Source: Mugil cephalus (lineage: Eukaryota > Chordata > Actinopteri > Mugiliformes > Mugilidae). Taken from it: a DNA stretch of 64,000 nt. The notes beneath the pieces are model-generated. The model made no database searches, was not told the DNA's origin, and saw only the letters and a list, made by a program, of their open reading frames with translations. A program made the translations under genes and the position numbers. The stretch is from the NCBI RefSeq assembly GCF_022458985.1, contig NC_061770.1, positions 6,171,506 through 6,235,505 of the forward strand. Direction: 5' to 3'. Shown here in pieces: positions 28,400 through 40,142 of this stretch (positions are counted from its first letter, which is position 1; each line of letters begins with the position of its first letter).

Positions 28400-30770
28400 A
28401 ACGGGGAGACGAGCGTTAATTAGAACTGGAACAAGTAATTGGTCCATCGATTGACATAAATGAACCTACAGCTAAAATGCTGCAAATTCAATTTTCTTTA
28501 AATGTAATTTGGTTGTCGTTGGCGTTTGGACAAAGGAAAATATACAAAGAAACATTCAAAGATTTGAATCGTCATCACTCTGTTCCATAAAATTGAATAA
28601 TGCAACAAAGATTTTCTACTTTTAAAATCAAGGGGAAAAGTAGCAAATCTCCTCATCTTAGGTGAAACTTTGGTAGATTGGGCTGTGACGACTGTGGCCA
28701 ATTCACTCTCAAAGATCTGCTACTTGTTTACGGTTTAATAGCATTATGTAAACTGACTTAATACAACAGTCACTGCCTGTACAATAGTCATAGCTTGTTT
28801 CCTGTTATTGGGTTAATTTCTACCTCTTGCATTGGCTGATTGACTGGGAAGGCTAACTTTAGGACGCATGTTTTTCTGCAATTTTCGTACGTTCCGACTT
28901 TTAATTAAATAAAAGGAATCAGTGGTTTATGACAATGGGCAATTGTAACATCTTTTCCTGTGTAATAATGAATGCCAAGATATCACTAATGACTTTGTTA
29001 CAGTCGTAATCACATGTTCCCCGTGTTAAAGATGACATCCTCAGCTGTGCATATTTCTCAGAAAAACAAACCCCAAAGATGTTTACTTTACATAATCAGA
29101 CAGAAAAAAAAACAGATTCAATTAAATTCTTTCACATTTAGGAACATGAAACCAGGAAGTTTGCCTGCATAAACTATTTGAACCATTGAACTAAATTAAA
29201 TTTGTTTCCGGTCATTTTCTGTTAATTTATTTATGAGATGCTTAATAACATCCTTTCACTTCAGATGAAAGGATGCTGAATTCAGGGCTGCAGCTTACAA
29301 GGATTATTATTATTGATCCATCTCTAAATGCTTTCCTCGGTTAATATATCCATTGTAATCTTCAAATTGCTCAACTAACAATCCAAAACCTGAAGATATT
29401 TAAACAAACAGAACGTAAACAGGATATAAAATATTCTGACAAGAACAGACATAAAATATGCAGTTCTCTAAGCTCTGAGTACGTCCAGATCTAAATATGT
29501 TCCGCGTGGATGTAGCGTCTTTAAAGAGTCACAGCCGCATCACGTTCTAGCCTACTTTATTCCTCAGAGCTGCTTTACATGCTCATAAATTATTTTTGCC
29601 TTTTTAAGAGAACACGAAAGTAGCTGTTCGGAGAAGTGTGCCTCAAAGGCCACTCATGTGTTTGACTTGCTTTGCTTATGAGAGATGCGAGTGCGTCTCT
29701 CTGTGTCGTACAGTCATTGTGGAATCTGTTGCTGCTGACACACTCGTGTTTGTAACCACAGCGCTGCCTGTGAAGAGTCTTGAGGATGACGAGGCTCTAA
29801 ACAAACAGTTGCCACTAGGAAACAGAGATGTGAGATTTTTTTTTGATTTTTTTGTTTTTTGTTTTTTGTTTTTTTTTCTCCCCTGAGGGGTTTGTAATCA
29901 GGGCTACATGTTGGAGTCTAGCTGGAGCACCTGCTCCTGACTCATCTGTGAATCACGGGGTGCTTGATGGAAATCAGTCACACCCATTTTATTCACGCAA
30001 ACAAATGCAAACCAGGGAAATCCCTGTAGCCGGAGGCAGCCTTGCCACTTCTCTCCCCCAGGCTGTGACGCATTGATTGATCGCAGTTTTTGGGCCACGG
30101 GTACACGCACACATACACACCGGACACAGTGTTGTACATTTAATACCTCTCGTAACGTAACCTTTACTTTCCTCCGTAGAGGGATATCTGATCCCGGGTT
30201 GGTGTATGGGATCCTGTTGTTTTGCTGCGGTTCGACATTGTGTGTCGTATTAAGATGCACTGCCTCGCCTGCTTCAGGAACGGGTATTGATCCACCCGGC
30301 TGTTGCTAAATTACCTAACAAAAAGGAGTAGTAGAAGTATTGTCCGTCTCTTCAGTGCTGTTTGTTATGTGACGCTGCCATCTGTTTAACAAATGAGACA
30401 ACTTAGTAGATTAACAAAATCAATCGCTATCAAGACAGTTTGGGTTTGCTCTTAGTTAGAGGAGACTGGACTGGAGACATGTCATACAAAGGATTTCTCA
30501 GCTTTTCTCACTTTTTTTCTGCTGCAGTAATCACTTGTACTTGTGTTTGGTGAAATAACCGAAGTGCTTCCCATTCAGTCATTGCTGATTTAGTCAGATA
30601 CTCACTGACTGCTGTGTGGCCAAATTTCCTGTGATATAAATAAAGGATCATCTTATCTCGTCCTGAGTTAATATATTTTTAAAGGAAGGGTTCCACCTTT
30701 ACACGAATAGTTTTAGACGGCCTGCAGTGTGTGTAGCTGCAGTCAGGCTCTGCTGCACTTCCTGGATTCT
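28400..30770. other. Non-coding DNA, nothing recognised
   Basis: AT-rich sequence with short homopolymer runs (T-rich at 29838-29880). No exon, RNA gene or clear repeat identified. Confidence 0.4.
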
Positions 30771-30779
30771 CGTCGTTAC

Positions 30780-30800
30780 GGTGACGTGTCCAGGCAACCG
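30780..30800. promoter_or_regulatory. CRE-like and X-box-like motif pair
   Basis: GTGACGTG (30781-30788, CRE-like) overlaps GTGTCC-A-GGCAAC (30786-30798), which fits the RFX X-box GTNRCC-(N)-RGYAAC with one mismatch. It lies in a locally CpG-containing stretch (30765-30825). Short motifs of this kind arise by chance; no gene start is visible next to it. Confidence 0.25.
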
Positions 30801-31094
30801 GAGGCGATTCCAAGAAGCTGCTGCGGCGAACCAAGAAATAATCTGTGTTAACATGAAGTAACTGTGCTCTGCTCAGCCGCCGGCTCTGGCTAGTTAAAGG
30901 AGGGTTTCACTGACTTGAAACATCTCCTTGGGGAGTTCTATCCCATGTGTGTGAAGCAAAAGTTGAACAAAATGTTGCGTGGGTCCAGAGTTGGGCTAGC
31001 TGAAAACTATATTTTAGAAAAAGAATACCTCTGGTTGTGGGGACTGAGAAAGAAGTTAATAGTGAGGCTCTTGATCGCTGAGCAAACCATTATA

Positions 31095-31490
31095 AGAGCG
31101 ATGGATGATGACGGCAGACTGACAGTTGCACTTGAACAAAAAAAGAAAAAATTCCCAGCTAGCTCATACAATCTGCGCCTGAGTTGAAGGAAATAATTGT
31201 TTGTACCAGCAGGTGGCAGTAGCCTTAATTCGTCATTCATAAAGGGAAACTGTAAGAAACAGATCTTTGTGCTGCGCTGAACTCTCCTGATTCATGCTGA
31301 TCAGTTGCTCTTTAGTTTCTAGATGATCACGTTGAAAACTTCTCTTAACTTCATAGCCTTGCATTCTTTTGTCACTTTCGCTTCTCCTTTCCTGCTCTGG
31401 ATCTCTTAGCCTGCAGATTCAACATGCTGAATCAAGTGAAAATCTGCCAGCATGAGTATGACTAGGGCCAACAGTGTGCGACACGCCACC
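31095..31490 (-). mobile_element. MITE-like element, copy 2 (inverted relative to copy at 36.1 kb)
   Basis: The reverse complement of this stretch aligns with 36100-36578. Shared blocks are 'ctactgccacctgctggta' versus 'ctactgctacctgctggta', 'ttgtttccttt', 'gagctagc' versus 'gagctggc', 'aagtgcaact', and 'gacaaaagaatgcaaggct' versus 'gacaaaagcgtataaaggct'. The outer edge near 31485 carries 'gtgtgcgacac', comparable to 'cctgcgacacacc' at the start of the other copy. It has no coding capacity, so it is a non-autonomous DNA transposon relic. Confidence 0.5.
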
Positions 31491-32839
31491 AAAAGTTGCC
31501 GTAATAATGACACAACAAACGGTAAAAGCGCTGAACAGGTTATCAGTATAGCAGCTAACTAGCCCATTTGTCAAGTGTGCAATTTCACAATTGCAACATC
31601 CACTCCTAACTCTTCTTGGAAGCATTTCAGTCCATTCTCTGGAAACATTAACATAAACACACTACACTTGTGCAGACTCCTCCAGACTGAGCTACATGTT
31701 TCTTACGTCTAACATCTTAAGTATGTCATGATCATATTTCAAAATAAATTAAAGAAGCTTCATAATCTCCTTCATCTTCCTTCTCTTCTTCTCGTCTGTG
31801 TTAATGCTTTCTGTATGCCTCCTCTCTGCCTCATCACTCAGAGACAGAGCGCATCACTGAGCGTTGTGCGTGCACAGTTCGGCTCTATGAAGTCATTAAA
31901 GCCTTATTTGATTGCTGACAGAGTAGGATGTTCCGCAGTTGCTGAGCATCAATAACTATGTTCCCTCTTTTTATTGGCTATTAAAACTTTTACTCGGGGA
32001 TTAGCTTGCTGTTAAATCTTGGGAGTGATTGATCAAATTCACAATTTTAGTAAAATCAGTTTCTCCAACTTAAATTTGTCTTCAAAAGTAGCCCAATTTT
32101 TTTTTTTTATCCAGTTTGATGCTAGTGTGTATTTAACTGATTTGCTGCGTAGAGATGTCAGTGATCCTGCTAAGTTTGAGTCAAGAAGACCTCTGTACAG
32201 AGACACTTAACTATAGAGGTTTTCTGTAAAGCTTATAATTGATTTATCTGATCACAGAGGCATGTGTTTGAAGTTTGTCAGGCGCGGAGAATCATTGGGC
32301 TTGTTTTGGAAAACCACCTTCTTGATTTTGTACTTGTAAATTCTGTGTATCAAAGCTGAGAAAATCCATTATTCCTTCGTCAGCTGTCAGAAAACTGCAG
32401 CTAAAGTGGCAACACTCAGCTCTTGAATGTGAGCGTCTTCTTTGTCTTCTGTGAGAATAAAATGAAAAGAAAAGAAAACAAGAGATTTGATGTTGTCACT
32501 ATGAGCTCAGGCATTTTGTCCTTATTTACTATAGATGAGGAAATAATCCTTGTACCAGCTTCTATTGACGAATTGACGCGGATCTTACTTATAGGTGGTT
32601 TAGACTTCTGTGTCAGTTTGACGTTGTAACTATGGCGACAGTCCAGAAATGTACCACACGTCGCGGTGACACAGACCGCAAGACCTGTGTTTGTTCCACT
32701 TGGTAGTAGTGTTTTTCAATTAGATTTTTTTGGATCAATAAAGATGGAACACATCGAGGAACGGTTCAGTGAGGAGGTTCAGAGATACGAAAGTAGCATA
32801 GCATGGCTCAGCTTAGGCCAAATGCGTTGGGTTGGAAGC

Positions 32840-32911
32840 TGCGTTGGTCGGGAATCAAACCTGGGTCAACTGCTTGGAAGGCAGCTATGCTCACCACTGT
32901 ACCACTAACGC
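32840..32911 (-). pseudogene. tRNA-Gly(TCC) pseudogene
   Basis: The reverse complement is a 72-nt tRNA-Gly-like sequence with discriminator A. The anticodon loop is CTTCCAA (anticodon TCC), the anticodon stem GCTGC/GCAGT is intact, and the A-box TGGTACAGTGG is preserved. Compared with the vertebrate gene as I know it, G-to-A or C-to-T changes break one acceptor pair (A6 opposite C), two T-stem pairs, and change the B-box GGTTCGATTCC to GGTTTGATTCC. No TTTT terminator follows within about 40 bp. The gene is recognisable but almost certainly inactive. Confidence 0.8.
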
Positions 32912-33399
32912 AAAAATTGACCCCACAGTCAAAAAAGGCACAGCGCTGACTAGCATTTGGGTGGTGTTGTTCTGGAGGGAGCTACACTGATGAGTGCACA
33001 AGTATAAATGGCTCACACGGGTGTAGGCTACGCCGTCTGGTCCCGCATCTGATCTGAGACAGCTTTCAATTGTTCTCTGGTGCGGTTTGTTTGCACTGAG
33101 AACACAAAGTACCACACAACTGAAATCCAAATTTTGACCCAAAATTAGGATCATTCACCAAACTTAGAACTTTTTCTCAGTTTCCCTGTGAATATTAACT
33201 GAGTTAGGTTAAATGCAACATTGTAGCCAAGTTGTATCAGCTACTCCCTTAATCAGAGCTAAAATATAAAATATACCGTAGCTGGGTCACATGTTTTGGA
33301 GTTTAAACCAGAATCACAGTTATCCTGCAGTATATTTCAATTCTTCATCTTGTTTTATGAATGACCTTTTCAGACATTTAACTGACAAAAATAATTAGT

Positions 33400-36095
33400 G
33401 AAGAAAAGTCTCACGAACGATAGTAAAAGTTGCCCAAGTTTCAGGTCTACTTTGCTGAACATCCGGGTTGTGTGCCAGAGGTCGTATTTATATGTATATA
33501 TTTCATATATATATGTTTTTTTAAACTAATTTTTGGAGCAAAACCACTCATATCTCTGTCCTTCTCCATCACTGACCTCTTCTGAGAGACAAATTGATCT
33601 CTCAAGTGCTCTGAGTTGTGAAGTGGAGAACCACAAGTCAGCGGCTCCCCTGTGAGCCTGCCCCGATAATCAGTACGAGCTAGATTGATTTTTGATTTGC
33701 CTGAAGCTTTCTGAGAAGAATCGGCCTTGCCCAGCTCCTTTTGTTTTATTCATTAGTTCACTCAAGACTTTTCCACAGTAGTTGACGCTAATGGCGTTGG
33801 TCAGGCTTCTTATCTCCGGTTCCTCAGCTGATTCATAATGCCTTCAGGCCTAGGAGCTCAGCACGCTCATTTAGGTGGATAATTATGTGAGAGTGGCAGC
33901 GATCATTCTTGGTATCTGCTCCGTGAAAGGGAGATGGAAAATTGCGCCGAGGAGCCAGTGTTATCAGTGATAGATCTGCATGTCTGACCGAGAAGGCAGA
34001 GACGTCTGCTGTGACTTAATAGTAAGTCTGAAGCTTTTAATTGCGAGATAGAAAGACAGGTGCTGGTTGCAGATATTTGTGTCAGCTTGCCTCCCCAGCA
34101 GGGAAGGTCCTTGCGGTGTAAATGACTGACTACTAACTAGTTCGCCAAGTTCCTATATTCACTCCACCAAGGGAAATCAGGTCTTCACACCCAGCCCAGG
34201 TCCCACATGAAGAGGAAGGATATGGAGCAAATATATAGACCAGAACTGAATGGACAGGGCTTTTATTTATTTATGAAAGGAAGCGAGCACCAACAATGCT
34301 TACCCCGACGAGGAAATACAGCTCCCTTGTGTTTGAGCTAAGCTTGTTGTCGGCCAAGCAACTGCTGACATCATGCGAATGGACGGTGCCCAGACCGCGT
34401 TGGACGGGGGCTGAGAGGTGGTGAGCAGGAGGGCAAAGAGCTGAGGCACTCTAATGTGATGGTTCTGTCAGTGTGTAACACTTAGCTCTGGAGGGTAAAT
34501 GGACTCGGATGAATTCGTCTGAAGCAGTTTGTCTGCTTGTAGGCACCTGACAGCAGATGAGGCCACTCTGATTACTTCGGTAAGATGGATGCTTTATCTT
34601 TTCATGTAATGAGGAGTTGCCGAGCATCTGGTTCGTATTCCAAGCTGATTGAGCATGGAGGATGTTTGTGTTTTTTTTTTATTGGAGCTCAAAAGTTTAA
34701 TCGGTTATTTAATTGGCAAAACCAGTTCAAGCTTCACTGTTGTGAAGATTTGAGACTTTTTTTTCTGCTTCATCTCATTTTATTCTGAATATCTTCGTGT
34801 TTTGGACTTAATCAGACAAAATAAGACATTTAAACTTCACAGTGGGCTGTTTTCGGACTGCAGGTAATGATTATTTATTTATTTGCTGGACGATTATTTC
34901 ATGGAACGGTTCTGTGTAAATTGCCCATATTCAAAGCTCAAAGTGATGTCTTCAAATGCCCTGACTTCACTGTCCAGAAAGGCATGTAGGCGTGTTTGAG
35001 AAATAAAAGTGCCAAATCCCAACACGGAAAAAAAGCTGAACCTTGTTTTTCTTCCTTAACCGTTATTTAATTATTAATCAAACAACTCCGCACTGTTTAC
35101 TCCTGGCATTTTACTGACCAAACTATAAAAAAAAAAAAAAGTGGAAAATTTGAGTTGCTATGACAAGCAGATGACCCTCATTCACGAGAAGAGTTTGTGC
35201 CTTGTCAATAATTGCCGCAAAATTAGTTGACAGACTTGAATTTGGTCAGGTGGATGGTGCTAATGGATGTTAAAATTGGCAAAGAAGTCAGTCTTTGTGT
35301 GGGTTATTGCAGATAATGCGAGTTTATTACACACAAATCAGGCTTAAAAGGCTGCAGTGGGATAGCAGGGAGCCTGCCTCTCTAATGGGTCCGGTGTAAG
35401 TAGCTACGCTGACTCATATTCCCTCAGTGATCTCAAAGGCCTTTGTTCCTGATATCTCCATGCCAAAACCTCTCCTGTTACATGTCACCTCGCCCACAGT
35501 GGTCACCGTTCATGCTCGAACCTGTCACGAACACAGCCTGTTGCACTTTTGTTTAGCGGTTGCTTTCATTCACAACAAGCTGTCGCGCTTTCGTGTTGAT
35601 ATAACGCTGCCACTTTTTCAACAAAACAGAGGAAATGGCAGATTTGGGGTATTTTCCTCTTTGAGGAGGCTGTTGACATATACAGTGCAGAGCAGGAAGC
35701 GGAGTGAGGCTACAATGAGTTCAGCGGCAGCGTTTTCCCTTTGAGTATTGAGTTGTTATTGTCCCAAGTGAAAATGCACACCTGTGACATTTGTCTTTTG
35801 CTAGCGTTTCCAGCTGCAGCTGCATCGAGTTTCCCTCCATGTGCACACTCACACGGTGGTTTTTCGCATAAAGGCACCTTTTTATTAAACTAGGACGTAC
35901 ACTTTAAGGGTGCTATAAGTCATTCTTTCTGCATACAGTTCATATCTCTGTGTGAAAGTTGTGAATGAATCAAACGAGTGTAATAGGTCAACTTATTAAT
36001 ATACAGTAGGACGCAGGACATTTATTTAGAGCATTAAGGTAGAGCTGAGAAAACTGATTAGTCAACTTCTTAAAATTTTAATATTTGACCAAACT
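33400..36095. other. Non-coding DNA, possible conserved elements
   Basis: No exons recognised. The stretches 33770-34110 and 35160-35400 have balanced composition, few repeats and several homeodomain-type TAAT cores, the look of conserved intronic enhancers. Conservation cannot be judged from one sequence. Confidence 0.25.
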
Positions 36096-36099
36096 AAAG

Positions 36100-36578
36100 C
36101 CTGCGACACACCAAGCCGATGGTCGGCTGCTGGCCAGTGTTGGTCCATCTGTTAGCATCTGTGGCCTAGGTTTTAGTGGTATTTCTTGCAGCATTAGAAA
36201 GATCACTCTGATTGGCTGTTCAGCTTAAAGGAGAGCACATGATGAGAGAAGCAGAAGAGACAAAAGCGTATAAAGGCTACTCCATCTTCATCTAATCTGA
36301 ACATTCAAGAACAACATGTTTGTCTTGACTGAAATGTACACAAACTGACGAAGCATGATTTAGCTCCTCCTAGCTTCTCGGCTTCTCGGCTAACAGTAGC
36401 TCTTCTGGTTCCCCCTATGAAATGATGAATAGACTACTGCTACCTGCTGGTATAAAGAGTTGTTTCCTTTCATGCAGGTGCAGAACATATGTGTGAGCTG
36501 GCCATTTGCTGTGGTCTTTACTGCGTGTTTAAAGTGCAACTCTTGAGGTGATAGTTGGTGGGCCTTGTGTGGCAGGTA
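36100..36578 (+). mobile_element. MITE-like non-autonomous DNA transposon, copy 1
   Basis: Begins 'cctgcgacacaccaagccgatggtcggc', the typical opening of a teleost non-autonomous element. It ends '...gttggtgggccttgtgtggcagg', whose complement 'cctgccacacaaggcccaccaac' mirrors the start as a degenerate terminal inverted repeat. No transposase. No clear target-site duplication is visible. A second diverged copy lies inverted at 31095-31490. Confidence 0.55.
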
Positions 36579-37164
36579 GTTTGTTTGTTTTTTTGCCCGA
36601 TAAAGTATGTAGAAGACGAGAGCTGCCGTGGCAAATTATTAACTAACAGATATTGGGATCCTCAGAGACTCGCAAAATGGGCCACAAACCAAATGTAAGT
36701 CACCTAGCAATAAAATGACTTGTATGAAGTAAATCTGACGCAAGGGGAATGAAAACCAGTCCAGAAAACTCTACTACTATACTTTACACCATCCTGTACT
36801 ACTAATGTTAATATTTGCTCCTGTTTGCTGGTTTATCATTTTAGGATGACTATCTTTAGTTTACGACGGTCGGTCGGACAAAATATCCAGTGCACATTTG
36901 CACTATTTTCTGACACAGAACTTAAAATAGTAAGTAAAATTTGCTTATAATTGTCAGTTAAAGATCCAGATATGCATGATTAGTCTTTTCTTCACTTCAG
37001 TAAGCAAGAGCCTCAATTACTTTTTTTTTATCAAAGCATCTTGGTGTTTTTTTACAGATCATCTGGGTCTCAGTCCCTTTACATATCCATTTGCATTACA
37101 CAAATAACAGCAGGCAAACAGCGACAGCCGTCACTGCTTCAGAAAAGCAAGTTCACCATCACAG

Positions 37165-37420
37165 TGAGCTTTATCAAAGATAAAGTGATTTAAAAATGCA
37201 GCGCTGTTAATCTGCTTCTCGCACAGCTGAGACCAGGCAGTCAGTCGGGGAAGAGTGTAAACACACGCTGAAGAGCAGAAGGCACAACACCATCACCGCC
37301 ATCATCCTCGTCCCTCCATGGAAACCCGTTAATGATCTCATGTTAGGATTTGATCCACATGTGCAGACAAGCCGACTAATTAAACAAACAAATGGCAATT
37401 AAGTGGAACTCCCATTAGCT
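37165..37420. promoter_or_regulatory. Enhancer-like motif cluster in the pkig upstream region
   Basis: CTTTATC-AAA-GATAAAG (37169-37185) is a perfect inverted GATA-type repeat that also holds the TCF/LEF core ATCAAAG. At 37376-37418 are TAATTAA, AAACAAACA (forkhead-like), CAATTAAG and CATTAG within about 43 bp. Motif density suggests a tissue enhancer. This is inference only. Confidence 0.3.
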
Positions 37421-40115
37421 GCGCAACAACTAGGCCGAAAAGAAACGTGCAAACATCATAAAGCACAGAAAGTAAGTCACTGCAGCACTGGAGACTTGGT
37501 GCTTGTTGTTTGACGGATAGATTTCTCAGTAAAATCATTTAGTCCACGTCACACTGGTTGGTGGTATGGCTGAACGATTGTTTGTATAATGTGATCTTAA
37601 ATCACTGTTTTTAGGTGCCACGTTTTACAGGAATAGCGAGACATTTTGCAAATTATTTTTGCAGAGAACTCCAGAAACGTTGAAAGTCCCAGATCTTTGT
37701 CTGAACTGTACATACAAATGGAGAGAAGGTTTCCTGAAGAGCAGTTTGGAAGCTCAGTGTGGCTGACCTGGCTGTCAAGATCTTGGCAGTGCCTAACTCC
37801 ACCTTAACTCCACACTTCACATAACTTTAAGTCTTAATATGAGGAGTTGTATGGAAATTCACCCCTGTACAGTTGCCATGAATGTAGAACTTAGCTTCAG
37901 AGACCCAAACTCTCTTTGTTGGATATTTTATCACTGAGGTCTATGGACTCTTTTTTTTGGATTTCTTTTGGATTCAGCCTCAAGTGGCTATTTGTGGAAC
38001 TGCAGTTTGTGGCACTGTTGCGTTGGCATCATTTATTAGCTCCAGAGGTTTCTGCGTAGGTTTGGTGTGCCTGCCTTTCGTACTTTCAAACAGGGATGAT
38101 GTGGAACAAGCCACTTCTTGTCTGCCGTGCATGCCGTTTTCCCTGTCTGTGTTTAAACTAAGCTAGTCAGCTACTTTCTTGGAAGAAAAGCAAATATTTA
38201 CTGTATATATCCACTATACACTTACTGTATAAAAATCGATGGTTTATGGTAAATCTATAATAATATCTGTTGACGTTGGAGTTATTAGTGTAGCAAATTA
38301 ATTACATTTTTGTTGTCTTAAATTTAGCGTGAGAAGCTAATGTTATCTTGAGCCGCTGATGTCAACCATATTTGCGCAATTACCAATTACTAAAAGTTTA
38401 TATTTTTGTTCAGTTGTTTGTGTCATTATTCATTATGTGACTAAACCTTTAGACTTTATCAATGGATACTGTCTGTAACTGTAATGAAAAGTTTTGACGT
38501 AAATTATCTGTGTTGGTGCTGTCAGGTCTTCTTTAAAAAAAAAAACACTAAAACAGAACAGAATTCTGACATCGGCCACTTGAATTACAGACAGTTTCCT
38601 CCAAACGTCAGCGCTAATTGGCGGTTAGTGAAAGCCTCGGTTGGTTGTGGAGAAGGTAATACTTCAGACTCTGGCCTCCCACTGTGGCTCGCTAATGACT
38701 GCACATGCCGGCTATCTAGATGACAATCTAGCTGAGGATCACACCACCATCCGTTAACACAGAGTGGCTCTTGTGTTTGGTAGGAGCGCTCGAGCAAATG
38801 CCAGTAGTCCAGGACTCGGTGACATTTCCTCAGGTGCTGCTCATACCTACTGGGGCTTAACGACTGCCCTTTACTGCAAATTTCACATTCCTCGAGCAGC
38901 GTCGCCTACATTTGCAGCGTCGGCTGACTTCTCGGGGAGCGACCCTGACTGCTTCCTTCTTGGCATGGCCCACACACACTGTACGTGGGAGAAAGAAAAC
39001 AATTGTGGGACCTTTTGAGTGATACTGAAAGAATGCGAGTGAAAGAGTTTGGGAACAGACTGGCCCCAGGTCAGCCTGTTGCAGCTGTCTCTGCCAGTCC
39101 CACTCTTCCTTATGTTTCCTACGGATTCGTAGAGTCCCTGCTCAGCTGTTAAGTGTTACATGCTTTAATATGAGCACGTCTGTAGCTGTAAATTTGTAAA
39201 GTAGCCCATTATGCAGCACATACTCAGCAGTGAGGTCCATATCAGCCTGGGGGGGGGGGACCTTCAGGGAATAAAGCTGCAGGAGAGGAACAGCTGTGAC
39301 GACACAGGCTGATAAAGTGTCTCTGGGTTTCCTTTCCTTTGCATCAGAGGACTACTTTCTGTTCCTGCTTTCCTTTTCATCACTTCACCTCGTTTTCTGG
39401 AGCAGCGTTATTATTTGTCCTCTTCCCTCCGAGCAAAGACAAACTCCATGGTGTTTTAGTGGTTGGCAAGATCCATGACCTAGTTAAATATGGACAGAGA
39501 ACAGGAAGCAGAAGAGGAATGAATAGCTAATGGGAGCTCGCCTTAAGTTTTTTTTTCCTTCTTCTTTCTCTTGGCCCCGCCTCTTCTTGATCTGTGAGTG
39601 TGTTTTAGCTGTTTTACCCTGGCTGTCCATATTGATCACAGCTCTGTGTGGCTCACCTCCTCCTTTAAGTCCTCGCCGTGTAAACGACTTTAGGTTAGAG
39701 ATAGTCTTGTCGAGGCGTATGACTGTGCAAGTGAGAGCCCGTTCTCCTGATGTAATGAGGACGCCCAATTAGCACAGATGTCAGTAGTGCCATTAATCGC
39801 TGTACAAAATTAGAAACGGCAATTATTAACACCTTCGTTCTTCTTTTTATTGAACGTCTCTCAGCTGCTTGCCTCGGAGTTGTGAAAATGCTCGTAGCTG
39901 TGCCCTAGTGATCCTCAGTTACCTTTTAAATATCTCAGCGCTGTGTGACTGAGTCTCTAGCCGGTATTTTTGTGTGTCCTGTTGGTTCTGCTGAAGTAGA
40001 AATGCTCAGTAAAATATCCTCCCACGGCTGCCGAACGAAGACAGCAGAGTGATTTATGTGCTTCTCGCAACACCTCCGCAGCCGTCTGACATCCCTCCTC
40101 CCTCTGGCAGGTGTA

Positions 40116-40142
40116 ATGAGAGCGCTGGTCATGGACAGATGA
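40116..40142 (+). promoter_or_regulatory. uORF overlapping the pkig start codon
   Basis: An upstream ATG at 40116, 6 nt into the coding exon (acceptor AG at 40109-40110), opens an 8-codon frame that reads MRALVMDR and stops at TGA 40140-40142. The stop overlaps the pkig ATG-ATG at 40139-40144. A second in-frame ATG is at 40131. This arrangement would make pkig translation depend on leaky scanning or reinitiation. Confidence 0.5.

Noticed and set aside
30915..31187. 90-codon + frame
   Set aside because: Partly inside the MITE-like copy at 31095-31490; not a host gene.
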